Shown here in pieces: positions 1-5,626 of a DNA stretch of 11,220 nucleotides (its first letter is position 1; each line of letters starts with the position of its first letter). The notes beneath the pieces were generated by a model that worked only from the letters and a program-made list of their open reading frames with translations, was not told the origin of the DNA and searched no databases. The DNA is taken from contig JADZBR010000090.1 in NCBI GenBank assembly GCA_020852035.1, forward strand, positions 1 to 11,220, given 5' to 3'. This DNA is from Caulobacteraceae bacterium (GTDB taxonomy: Bacteria > Pseudomonadota > Alphaproteobacteria > Caulobacterales > Caulobacteraceae). The translations under genes and the position numbers were made by a program.

Positions 1-329
1 AGCGGCTGCAGACCCCAGAGACGGTAGTGGTCGGGGCCGATGCCGTTGTCGATCGCGGTCAGCCGCTCGCCGCGGCCGAGGCGGCGCGGGCCGAGGGGTT
101 CGGCGGCCTCGGCAGGCTTGGGCCATTCGTCGGTCCACCAGGCGGCGGGGTCGGGCGGAATCCAGTCGGCCAGCGGCGGTTCGGCCAGCACCGTGACCGG
201 CGGGCCGGGGGCCGTCGCAGGTGCGGGCGGCTGGGCCGGAACGGGGGACGGGCTCGGCTGGGGAAGCTGCGCCCACGCCAGCGTTGGGATCAGCAGAAGG
301 GCGGCGAGCGTGGTGCGGGCCGGGGCCAA
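1..329 (-). CDS. Proline-rich probable exported protein, 5' part only
   Basis: The reading frame starts at a TTG (329-327), preceded by GGAGG with a 5-base spacer, and runs off the left edge after 109 codons. It begins 12 bases after the ilvN stop, so it is probably the next gene of the operon. The product opens LAPARTTLAALLLIPTLAWA (initiator Leu read as Met), a convincing Sec signal peptide with cleavage expected near Ala-Trp-Ala/Gln. A proline/alanine-rich linker of about 35 residues follows, then a Trp-rich stretch (DWIPPDPAAWWTDEWPKP) and a more ordered part ending IDNGIGPDHYRLWGLQPL at the edge. I do not recognise the family. It is not ilvC, which often lies near ilvBN. The TTG start is inferred from the ribosome binding site and signal peptide, since no ATG or GTG fits as well. 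Confidence 0.6.
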   Translation of the reverse strand, partial: MAPARTTLAALLLIPTLAWAQLPQPSPSPVPAQPPAPATAPGPPVTVLAEPPLADWIPPDPAAWWTDEWPKPAEAAEPLGPRRLGRGERLTAIDNGIGPDHYRLWGLQP

Positions 330-341
330 ACGGGACCTCCG

Positions 342-890
342 CTAGAAGCGCTCGGCCCCCCGCGCGATGGAGAGCACGCCGGTGCGCGAGACTTCCACAA
401 GGCCCAGCGGTCGCATCAGTTCCACGAACTTGTCGATCTTGGCCGGCGCGCCGGTCAGCTCGAAGATGAAGCTCTCGATGGTGGTGTCGACCACCTTGGC
501 GCGGAAGATGTCGGCCAGGCGCAACGCCTCGACGCGCTCGGCGCCCGTGCCGCTGACCTTCACCAGCGCCAGTTCGCGCTCGACGCCGTTCGGGTCGCGG
601 GTGACGTCCTGCACGTGGCGGGTGGAGACCATCTTCTCCAACTGCGCCTGGATCTGCTGCAGCACCTGCGGGGTGCCGCGGGTGACGATGGTCACGCGGC
701 TGGTGTGCGCCCTGTGGTCGGTCTCGGCGACGGTCAGGCTCTCGATGTTGTAGCCGCGCGCGGCGAAGAGGCCGACGAGGCGGTGCAGCACGCCCGGCTC
801 GTTGTCCACCAGGACGGCGAAGGTGGCCTGCTGTTCAGGAACCACCTCGGTGGGAAGGTCGTATACGGAACCGGGCTGGTCGTCGGGCAT
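342..890 (-). CDS. ilvN: Acetolactate synthase small (regulatory) subunit
   Basis: This 182-residue protein is the regulatory subunit of acetohydroxyacid synthase, the first common enzyme of valine, leucine and isoleucine synthesis. It binds the large subunit, raises its activity and confers feedback inhibition by valine. An ACT domain covers about residues 23-95 and contains the family signature DNEPGVLHRLVGLFAARGYN followed by IESLTVAET. The C-terminal dimer/activation domain includes ELALVKV, ADIFRAKVVD and FELTGAP, and the chain ends at the usual length for alphaproteobacterial IlvN/IlvH. Its ATG shares one base with the brnA stop (TGATG), and an AGAGAG purine run in the last brnA codons is the only ribosome binding site. 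Translation is therefore probably coupled to brnA rather than directly to ilvB. Confidence 0.97.
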   Translation of the reverse strand: MPDDQPGSVYDLPTEVVPEQQATFAVLVDNEPGVLHRLVGLFAARGYNIESLTVAETDHRAHTSRVTIVTRGTPQVLQQIQAQLEKMVSTRHVQDVTRDPNGVERELALVKVSGTGAERVEALRLADIFRAKVVDTTIESFIFELTGAPAKIDKFVELMRPLGLVEVSRTGVLSIARGAERF

Positions 891-1207
891 CAGGCTCTCT
901 TGCGCTCGGCGCGGGCCTTGCGTTCGGCTCGTTCTATGTGATCGCGAAGCACTCGGTTGATCTCGGCGTGGTAGGGCCGATCGTTCGCATGGGTTTCGAA
1001 CCAGCGAACGACGGCGACGTCAACGGGCGTCGATACCGGCAGAGCTAGCGGCCCGCCCGGCCCCGGGCGTCGAAACTCGCGCAGTTCTTCTTCGGTCAGA
1101 GCCGGGATGTCGCTCAGATCGATTTCCTCGTCAGGAAGCGCGGCCAATTTGGCGAGCCGATGCTGCTGTTCAGCCGTCAAAGGCTTCCTCATACTGTCTT
1201 CGTTCAT
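890..1207 (-). CDS. brnA: BrnA-family antitoxin
   Basis: This 105-residue protein matches the BrnA antitoxin family. It has the acidic hallmark LPDEEIDLSDIPALTEEE near the N-terminus (about residues 24-41). Its C-terminal half resembles a ribbon-helix-helix DNA-binding domain: PVSTPVDVAVVRWFE, then YHAEINRVLRDHI, then a basic tail rich in Arg, Lys and Glu. In the family BrnA binds and neutralises BrnT, and the complex represses its own promoter. The gene overlaps the end of brnT by 38 bases from the first ATG, or by 23 bases from a second in-frame ATG at 1192. The second start has a weak GAAG upstream and could be the true one. The stop overlaps the ilvN start by one base. The pair sits inside the acetolactate synthase operon, which is unusual. 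Confidence 0.88.
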   Translation of the reverse strand: MNEDSMRKPLTAEQQHRLAKLAALPDEEIDLSDIPALTEEELREFRRPGPGGPLALPVSTPVDVAVVRWFETHANDRPYHAEINRVLRDHIERAERKARAERKRA

Positions 1208-1460
1208 GTCGCAAAGCCCGTCGGGCGCTCATGACCCTGACCCGCTGGTCGTTTTGCGGGTCAGGATAGGTGTGGACAACCAATACTAAGGCAACCGGCC
1301 CCACCATTCCAATGGTCTGCCAGCGCTCCTCGAAGTTCTCTATCCGCGTTCGACGGGATTGATGCAGCGGATCGTCCCAAACTTGGATCGCTTCATCGAA
1401 CGCAATCCCATGCTTGACGAGATTGCTACGCGCCTTGGCCGGGTCCCATTCGAAATCCAT
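1170..1460 (-). CDS. brnT: BrnT-family toxin (RelE-like ribonuclease fold)
   Basis: This 96-residue protein carries the BrnT (DUF497) signature in order: FEWDPAKARSNLVKHGIAF, DEAIQVWDDPL, an ERWQTIG strand, VALVLVVHTY, and the closing VRVMSARRALRHERRQYEEA. Members characterised elsewhere are ribonucleases that arrest translation and are neutralised by the BrnA partner encoded directly downstream, as here. The ATG at 1460 is chosen because it gives the family-typical N-terminus; a TTG two codons upstream is possible. No good Shine-Dalgarno sequence is visible. All blocks of the family look intact, so the toxin is probably functional. Hand-counted GC over 1261-1440 is about 56 percent, clearly below the roughly 67 percent of a sampled line of ilvB. 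This is consistent with acquisition of the module. It starts 38 bases after the ilvB stop. Confidence 0.9.
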   Translation of the reverse strand: MDFEWDPAKARSNLVKHGIAFDEAIQVWDDPLHQSRRTRIENFEERWQTIGMVGPVALVLVVHTYPDPQNDQRVRVMSARRALRHERRQYEEAFDG

Positions 1461-1489
1461 ACCCAAGGTTGTTCATCGCCGCCATTTCG

Positions 1490-1495
1490 CGTCAA
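1490..1495 (-). promoter_or_regulatory. Possible -35 element upstream of brnT
   Basis: The ilvB-brnT junction contains a perfect TTGACG, the -35 favoured by alphaproteobacterial housekeeping sigma factors, 30 bases before the brnT ATG. No convincing -10 is seen at 16-18 bases, so an independent brnTA promoter is only suggested. BrnTA modules normally have their own autoregulated promoter, which is why the site deserves mention. Confidence 0.25.
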
Positions 1496-1498
1496 CCG

Positions 1499-3295
1499 CT
1501 AGACCAGCCTCTTCCCCGCATCGTCGATGATGGAGCCGAGGTCCCGCGCTTCCTCGGCCATGATCATCTCGTTGTGGGCCTTGCCGGAGGGGATCATCGG
1601 GAAGCAGTTCTCCTCCTTGGTCACCCGGCAGTCGAAGATCACCGGGCGGGGCGTCTCGATCATCTCGACGATCTTGGCGTCGAGTTCCGCCGGCGTCTCG
1701 GCGCGCAGGCCGACGCCGCCGTAGGCTTCGGCCAGCTTCACGAAGTCAGGCAGGCTGGCGGAATAGGAGTGGCTGTAGCGCTCACCGTGCAGCAGTTGCT
1801 GCCACTGGCGGACCATGCCCATCCATTCGTTGTTGAGGATGAAGATCTTGATCGGCAACTCGTACTGAATGGCCGTCGAGAACTCCTGCATCGTCATCTG
1901 CACCGAGGCGTCGCCGCCGATGTCGATGACCAGGGCGTCGCGGTGGGCCATCTGGACCCCGACCGCTGCCGGCAGGCCGTAGCCCATGGTGCCGAGGCCC
2001 CCGGAGGTCATCCAGCGGTTCGGCTCGTCGAAGTGGAAGAACTGGGCGGCCCACATCTGGTGCTGGCCGACCTCGGTGGTGATGTAGACGTCCTTGCCGC
2101 GGGTCAGTTCGTAGAGCCGCTGGATGGCGTGCTGCGGCTTGATGAACTGATCGTCCGGCCGGTACCAGAAGCCGTTGCGCGCCCGCCACTTGTCGATCTG
2201 CGCCCACCAGTCGGCCATCGCCGCCTTGTCGGTGGAGAGGTTGCGGCTCTTCCAGGCGGCGATCAGGTCTTCCAGCACGCTGGCCGCGTCGCCGACGATG
2301 CCGACGTCGGCCCGCACGTTCTTGCCGATCGACGAGGCGTCGATGTCGATGTGGATCTTCTTCGAGGTCGGGGCGAAGGCGTCTAGCTTGCCGGTCACCC
2401 GGTCGTCGAAGCGCGCGCCGATGGCCACCATCACGTCGCAGTCGTGCATGGCGTTGTTGCTCTCGAAGGAGCCGTGCATCCCGACCATGCCCAGCCACTG
2501 CGGGTCCGACGCGGGGAACGCGCCCAGGCCCATCAGGGTCGAGGTCACCGGCGCCCCGGTCAGCTTGGCGAACTCGCGCAGCAGCTCCGACGCCCGCGTG
2601 CCGGCGTTGATCACCCCGCCGCCGGTGTAGAGGATCGGCCGCCGGGCTCTGGCGATCATCGCCACCGCCTCGGCGATCTTGCCGGGCTCGGCCTTGGTGC
2701 GCGGGCGGTAGTTGTGGGCGTGGGTCACCTCGTCCGGCCCCTGGTAGGCGGCCTTGGCGAACTGCACGTCCTTGGGAATGTCGATGACCACCGGGCCGGG
2801 GCGGCCGGAGGTGGCGATGTGGAAGGCCTCGTGGATGATCCGCGGCAGGTCGGCGGCGTCCTTGACCAGGTAGTTGTGCTTGGTGATCGGCCGGGTGACG
2901 CCGATGGTGTCGCACTCCTGGAAGGCGTCGGTGCCGATCAGGTGGGTGGCCACCTGGCCGGTGATCACCACCATCGGGATCGAGTCCATCAGCGCCTCGA
3001 CGATGCCGGTGACCGCATTGGTCGCCCCGGGGCCGGCGGTGACCAGCACCACGCCGCACTTGCCGGTGGAGCGGGCATAGCCCTCGGCGGCGTGGGTGGC
3101 GCCCTGCTCGTGGCGCACCAAGACGTGGGTCAGCTTCGGCTCGTTGAAGAGGGCGTCGTAGATCGGAAGGACGGCCCCGCCCGGATAGCCGAAGAGCACA
3201 TCCACGCCCTGGTCCACGAGGGCGCGCACGACGATCTCGGCGCCGCTCAGCGTCTCGGTTTCGGTCGGGGCTTCGATGGTCTGGTGGGCGGTCAT
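1499..3295 (-). CDS. ilvB: Acetolactate synthase large (catalytic) subunit
   Basis: This 598-residue ThDP- and FAD-dependent enzyme condenses pyruvate with pyruvate or 2-oxobutyrate to start valine/leucine or isoleucine synthesis. Three domains are visible. The N-terminal pyrimidine-binding domain contains VLFGYPGGAVLPIYDAL and RHEQGATHAAEGYAR, with catalytic Glu63. The central domain is preceded by SGRPGPVVIDIPKDVQ. The C-terminal domain carries the ThDP/Mg motif beginning GDASVQ at about 461 and ending NN at 488-489. Length is normal. The ATG at 3295 is chosen over upstream in-frame codons because the family N-terminus begins about 20 residues later and the extension would read through the attenuator. 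An AAGGG about 9-10 bases upstream is a weak ribosome binding site. It is preceded by a leader peptide and terminator, which points to attenuation, and followed after 38 bases by brnT instead of directly by ilvN. Confidence 0.97.
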   Translation of the reverse strand: MTAHQTIEAPTETETLSGAEIVVRALVDQGVDVLFGYPGGAVLPIYDALFNEPKLTHVLVRHEQGATHAAEGYARSTGKCGVVLVTAGPGATNAVTGIVEALMDSIPMVVITGQVATHLIGTDAFQECDTIGVTRPITKHNYLVKDAADLPRIIHEAFHIATSGRPGPVVIDIPKDVQFAKAAYQGPDEVTHAHNYRPRTKAEPGKIAEAVAMIARARRPILYTGGGVINAGTRASELLREFAKLTGAPVTSTLMGLGAFPASDPQWLGMVGMHGSFESNNAMHDCDVMVAIGARFDDRVTGKLDAFAPTSKKIHIDIDASSIGKNVRADVGIVGDAASVLEDLIAAWKSRNLSTDKAAMADWWAQIDKWRARNGFWYRPDDQFIKPQHAIQRLYELTRGKDVYITTEVGQHQMWAAQFFHFDEPNRWMTSGGLGTMGYGLPAAVGVQMAHRDALVIDIGGDASVQMTMQEFSTAIQYELPIKIFILNNEWMGMVRQWQQLLHGERYSHSYSASLPDFVKLAEAYGGVGLRAETPAELDAKIVEMIETPRPVIFDCRVTKEENCFPMIPSGKAHNEMIMAEEARDLGSIIDDAGKRLV

Positions 3296-3316
3296 GGGAT
3301 GGGACCCTTGAGGTAT

Positions 3317-3338
3317 AAAAAAAGCCCCGGTGGGGGCT
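3317..3338 (-). terminator. Rho-independent terminator acting as ilvB attenuator
   Basis: On the minus-strand transcript the sequence is AGCCCC, a CACC loop, GGGGCT, then an unbroken U run (seven A on the plus strand, 3317-3323). This is a textbook intrinsic terminator. It lies 22 bases before the ilvB start and downstream of a short ORF rich in branched-chain codons, so it is placed to stop transcription before ilvB rather than to end miaA. An upstream GGGCTG (3382-3377) can pair with CAGCCC (3339-3334) of the terminator and is a candidate antiterminator arm. Confidence 0.85.
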
Positions 3339-3358
3339 GGGCGTGCGACCTGTCGCGT

Positions 3359-3380
3359 GCTGATCGGGAGGGTGATCAGC
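3359..3380 (-). promoter_or_regulatory. Second leader hairpin, overlapping the leader peptide stop
   Basis: The transcript reads GCTGATC (3380-3374), an 8-base loop, then GATCAGC (3365-3359), a perfect 7-bp stem. Its 5' arm contains the stop codon of the leader peptide (3378-3376), so a ribosome there would open it. The same bases 3380-3377 also form part of the GGGCTG that can pair with the terminator arm, making the two pairings mutually exclusive. This is the expected architecture of a translation-controlled attenuator, although the exact switch is not resolved by eye. Confidence 0.6.
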
Positions 3381-3420
3381 CCGTTACGGGTCGCCGGCGG
3401 ATTACAAGCAGTTCGCGCAC
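3376..3420 (-). CDS. ilv leader peptide (attenuation)
   Basis: A 14-codon ORF starts at GTG with GGAG 7 bases upstream (3431-3428) and reads VRELLVIRRRPVTG before a TGA (initiator Val read as Met). Six of its residues are Leu, Val or Ile, four of them consecutive (Leu-Leu-Val-Ile), as expected for a peptide whose translation senses branched-chain aminoacyl-tRNA. It ends inside the hairpin that precedes the terminator upstream of ilvB. An alternative ATG at 3468 in the same frame would give 30 residues and overlaps the miaA stop as ATGA. The GTG is preferred because of its ribosome binding site and because the likely promoter lies between the two starts. I recall attenuation having been reported for ilvBN of Caulobacter, which I could not check here. 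Confidence 0.75.
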   Translation of the reverse strand: MRELLVIRRRPVTG

Positions 3421-3447
3421 GAGTGTGCTCCAAAAGCGAAGGCCGGC

Positions 3448-3476
3448 TTGATCGCACGCACCTCTCATCCGGTCAA
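3448..3476 (-). promoter_or_regulatory. Candidate promoter of the ilv leader
   Basis: TTGACC (3476-3471) is followed after 17 bases by GATCAA (3453-3448). The -35 is strong and the -10 weak (three of six consensus bases). Transcription would begin near 3441, just upstream of the GGAG of the leader peptide and inside the end of miaA. This is an inference from motif and position only. Confidence 0.35.
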
Positions 3477-4409
3477 GGCGGGATGGAGGGCAAGAAATTG
3501 CGCCCATTGGTCCTGTGGCGCCGACGCCTCGATCCTCGGCCAGGACGGGAGCTGGCCCCTGAGCCAAGTCATCTGCCGCTTGGCGTAGCGGCGGGTCTCG
3601 CGCTGGGCGGCCGCCAGGGCGTCGGCCAGGGTCGTCTCGCCCGCCAGATGGGCGGCGAACTCGCGGTAGCCGACCGCCTTCATCGCCGGCAGCCCGGGGT
3701 CGAGCCCGCGCGCCATCAGCGCCTCCACCTCGGCCAGCGCCCCTTCGCGCAGCATCGCTTCCAGCCGCGCGTCGCAGCGCGCGTAGAGCGCCTCGCGCGG
3801 CGGCGTCAGCGCCACCGCGCGCCAGCTCCCCGGAGGCAAGGCCCCCTCGGCCTCGGCCTGCCAGTCGCTCAGCGACCGGCCTGTCGCCTCCAGCACGGAC
3901 CAAGCCCGGATCAGCCGCTGCCGGTCGCCGGGGGCGATGCGGGCCTCGGCCTGCGGATCGGCGCTCGCCAGCCGCACCCTGAACGCCGCCTCGCCAAGCC
4001 GGTCGAACTTCGCGCCGGCCGAGTCGCGGGTCGCGGCCGGAACCTGCGGCGTCGGGGCGAGGCCCAGAGTCAGAGCCCGGAAGTAGAGTCCCGTCCCGCC
4101 GACCAAGATGGCAGGACGTCCTCGCGCCGCGATCTCCTCCAGCACCGCGTTCGCCGCCCGCAGCCAGCGGCCGACCGACCACCCTTCGGCCGCGTCGGCG
4201 ACACCGAAGAGGTGGTGCGGCGCTTGCGCCTCTTCTTCCGGCGAAGGGCGGGCGGTGATGAGGCGCAGGTCGGCGTAGAGCTGCAAGGCGTCGGCGCCCA
4301 CCACCGCGCCCCCCACCGCCTGCGCCAGCCGCAGCGCCAGCGCCGACTTGCCGCTTGCCGTGGGGCCGGCGATCAGCACGATTGCGGGCCTGCCCGGGGA
4401 GACCTCCAT
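3465..4409 (-). CDS. miaA: tRNA dimethylallyltransferase
   Basis: This enzyme transfers a dimethylallyl group to N6 of adenosine 37 in tRNAs that read codons starting with U, improving decoding fidelity. From this start the protein has 314 residues. The P-loop GPTASGKS is at residues 15-22. It is followed by the substrate-contact segment DALQLYADLRLITARP, then HHLFGVADAAEGWSVGRW, the motif ILVGGTGLYFRAL, the block RQRLIRAWSVLEATGRSLSDWQ, and the C-terminal KAVGYREF and RRYAKRQMTWLRGQ. All are characteristic of MiaA. Starts at 4436, 4427 and 4418 are also in frame. The one at 4436 has AGGAG close upstream but would add a repetitive MEAMEAMAR. I prefer 4409 because homologues begin about 14 residues before the P-loop. 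The stop overlaps an ATG in the ilv leader frame. The gene is divergent from, and meets head-to-head, the exported protein at 4408. Confidence 0.95.
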   Translation of the reverse strand: MEVSPGRPAIVLIAGPTASGKSALALRLAQAVGGAVVGADALQLYADLRLITARPSPEEEAQAPHHLFGVADAAEGWSVGRWLRAANAVLEEIAARGRPAILVGGTGLYFRALTLGLAPTPQVPAATRDSAGAKFDRLGEAAFRVRLASADPQAEARIAPGDRQRLIRAWSVLEATGRSLSDWQAEAEGALPPGSWRAVALTPPREALYARCDARLEAMLREGALAEVEALMARGLDPGLPAMKAVGYREFAAHLAGETTLADALAAAQRETRRYAKRQMTWLRGQLPSWPRIEASAPQDQWAQFLALHPALTG

Positions 4410-4833
4410 GCGCGCCATCGCCTCCATCGCCTCCATCGCTCTCCTGTTGATGGCCCAGCCCGCCGCCGCGCGCCAGAGCGAGGGGCCGCCCGACCTGCCG
4501 CTGGAGCGCAAGGCCGGCTGCGGCGTGGCGCTGGTCGCGCTGGACCGGGGCGTGACGCGGTTCCCCGGCGCGCTGGGCATGGTCAAGCCGGACCAGCGCG
4601 GGATGATGCGCTTCATGATGCAGGCCCTGGGCGCCCAGGGCCAGACGATGCTCGACGACGCCTTCGCCGAGGGCGCGGCGCGCGGCTTGACGCCCGGCCA
4701 GGTCTACGCCGCCGGCGTCGACGACATGCTGGCCGCCTTCGAGGGGATCAGCCCGCGCGGCCGCGACGCCGGCGAGCGGGTGATGAAGCGCTTCTTCGAG
4801 CGCTGCCAGGTCGCACCGCCGCAGGGGGCGTAA
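4408..4833 (+). CDS. Small exported protein of unknown function
   Basis: The ATG at 4408 has GGGGAG 6 bases upstream (4396-4401) and gives 141 residues. The first 22 or so (MRAIASIASIALLLMAQPAAA, then Arg) form a clear Sec signal peptide, so the protein should be periplasmic. The mature part is alpha-helical in appearance. It contains a single GCGVALVALDRGV segment near its start, a methionine-rich GMMRFMMQALGAQGQTML, and a C-terminal helix ending FFERCQVAPPQGA. Two cysteines, one near each end of the mature chain, could form a disulfide. I do not recognise a family. Its coding sequence begins within two bases of the miaA start on the other strand, so the promoter of each gene must lie inside the other. 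It could be the first gene of a plus-strand run towards serB. Confidence 0.75.
   Translation: MRAIASIASIALLLMAQPAAARQSEGPPDLPLERKAGCGVALVALDRGVTRFPGALGMVKPDQRGMMRFMMQALGAQGQTMLDDAFAEGAARGLTPGQVYAAGVDDMLAAFEGISPRGRDAGERVMKRFFERCQVAPPQGA
4417..4439. repeat. 9-bp tandem repeat at the miaA / exported-protein junction
   Basis: The unit ATCGCCTCC occurs twice in full and once in part (ATCGC). On the plus strand it encodes the Ile-Ala-Ser repeat of a signal peptide core. On the minus strand it supplies successive in-frame ATGGAGGCG units with several possible miaA start codons and Shine-Dalgarno-like GGAGG sequences. A unit gain or loss would keep both frames. Confidence 0.8.
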
Positions 4834-4886
4834 TGACGCGACACCTTAAGTTGCCTGGCCGGACCCGTTGAGCCACCTTCGCGGAA

Positions 4887-5567
4887 ATGTCGAAGCCGCA
4901 GACCCTTGATGAGAGCGAAACCATCGGCCTGGTCGGCGACGGAGACGATGAGGAGCTTCTGGAGGCCATAGAGCGCTCGTTCCAGGTCCGCTTCGGCGAA
5001 AAGACCGCTGGGTGGTTCACGGTGGGCGACATCTACCGCGATCTGCTTGAGCAGGTTCCTCGGTCATCGGCGGCCGGGCTCTGCGCCACGTCGCTGGCGT
5101 TCTACCGCGTCAGAGCGGTGCTTGCCGACATGGCCGTGACGCGGGGCCGCATAACGCCATCGACCAAGCTGGCGGGACTAACCCGCTCATCGCCCAAGAG
5201 GCTCTATGCAAAACTCTCGCGGGAACTGGGGGTCGGCAAGATGCCCCTGACGCTGTCCTGGCGGGGCGGTCTTGGAATTGTCATGGCGCTTGCCGGGATG
5301 GTTCTTTCCCCGGTTGTTCAGGCGATCTGGCCTCTGCTGTTGCTGACGCCCGCCGGGATCGTGCTTACCTCATGCGATGTCGGCGCCTACTATTCCATGA
5401 CCGTGGGGGATCTCGCCCGGAAGGTGGCGGTCCGCAACTTCGCGCAGTTCGCGGCGATCGGCGCCGACAGCCGTCCGGAAGCCCTGTGGCGCGCACTACG
5501 TTTGGTGATCGCTGAAGAGACTGGGTTCGATCCCGACCGGATCGACTCGAACACGCGCTTGTTCTGA
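4887..5567 (+). CDS. Two-TM membrane protein with ACP/DUF1493-like segments
   Basis: I do not recognise this 226-residue protein with certainty. Residues 12-56 (GLVGDGDDEELLEAIERSFQ, then VRF, ending TVGDIYRDLL) resemble the second half of an acyl carrier protein or DUF1493 domain, from the cofactor-site loop through helices II and III. The cofactor-carrying serine appears absent. The C-terminus (ALWRALRLVIAEETGFDPDR, then IDSNTRLF) resembles the first half of such a domain, helix I and its loop, and stops just where helix II should begin. A middle block, AFYRVRAVLADMAV followed by GRITPSTKL, resembles the same first half. Two hydrophobic stretches near residues 128-163 (GIVMALAGMVLSPVV and AIWPLLLLTPAGIVL) look like a hairpin membrane anchor. 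Hand-counted GC on two lines is 60 percent, lower than in neighbours. The start has only a weak GCGGAA upstream. ACP-like resemblance is by eye only. Confidence 0.7.
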   Translation: MSKPQTLDESETIGLVGDGDDEELLEAIERSFQVRFGEKTAGWFTVGDIYRDLLEQVPRSSAAGLCATSLAFYRVRAVLADMAVTRGRITPSTKLAGLTRSSPKRLYAKLSRELGVGKMPLTLSWRGGLGIVMALAGMVLSPVVQAIWPLLLLTPAGIVLTSCDVGAYYSMTVGDLARKVAVRNFAQFAAIGADSRPEALWRALRLVIAEETGFDPDRIDSNTRLF

Positions 5568-5588
5568 TCACCCGGGCGGGGTCCTGCA

Positions 5589-5616
5589 TTGACGCGCCGC
5601 GCAGTGTCGCCTAGCC
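5589..5616 (+). promoter_or_regulatory. Candidate serB promoter
   Basis: TTGACGC (5589-5595) fits the alphaproteobacterial -35 consensus exactly. CTAGCC (5611-5616) lies 16 bases after the TTGACG and partly matches the Caulobacter-type -10. Transcription would start only a few bases before the serB ATG at 5627, giving an almost leaderless message. That would fit the absence of a good Shine-Dalgarno sequence there. Confidence 0.35.
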
Positions 5617-5626
5617 GCGCTGGACC

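Noticed and set aside
1469..3451. Two long plus-strand frames (1469-2386, 2444-3451) opposite ilvB
   Set aside because: Both are opposite ilvB and show only His/Val/Asp/Gly-rich composition typical of antisense reading. IlvB is unmistakable on the minus strand.
3296..3457. Upstream extension of ilvB by 54 residues
   Set aside because: The frame stays open by chance through the leader and terminator. The extra residues are not IlvB-like and would abolish the attenuator logic.
3330..4871. A 513-codon plus-strand frame spanning the ilv leader, miaA and the exported protein
   Set aside because: It runs antisense to miaA and out of frame through the exported protein. The Arg/Pro/Gly-rich product lacks any domain.
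5565..5600. Possible frameshift truncating the ACP-like C-terminus of the two-TM protein
   Set aside because: Neither alternative frame after the TGA continues with the expected helix II pattern (DLG, GDD, ELL), so there is no sign of a broken domain. The end appears native.
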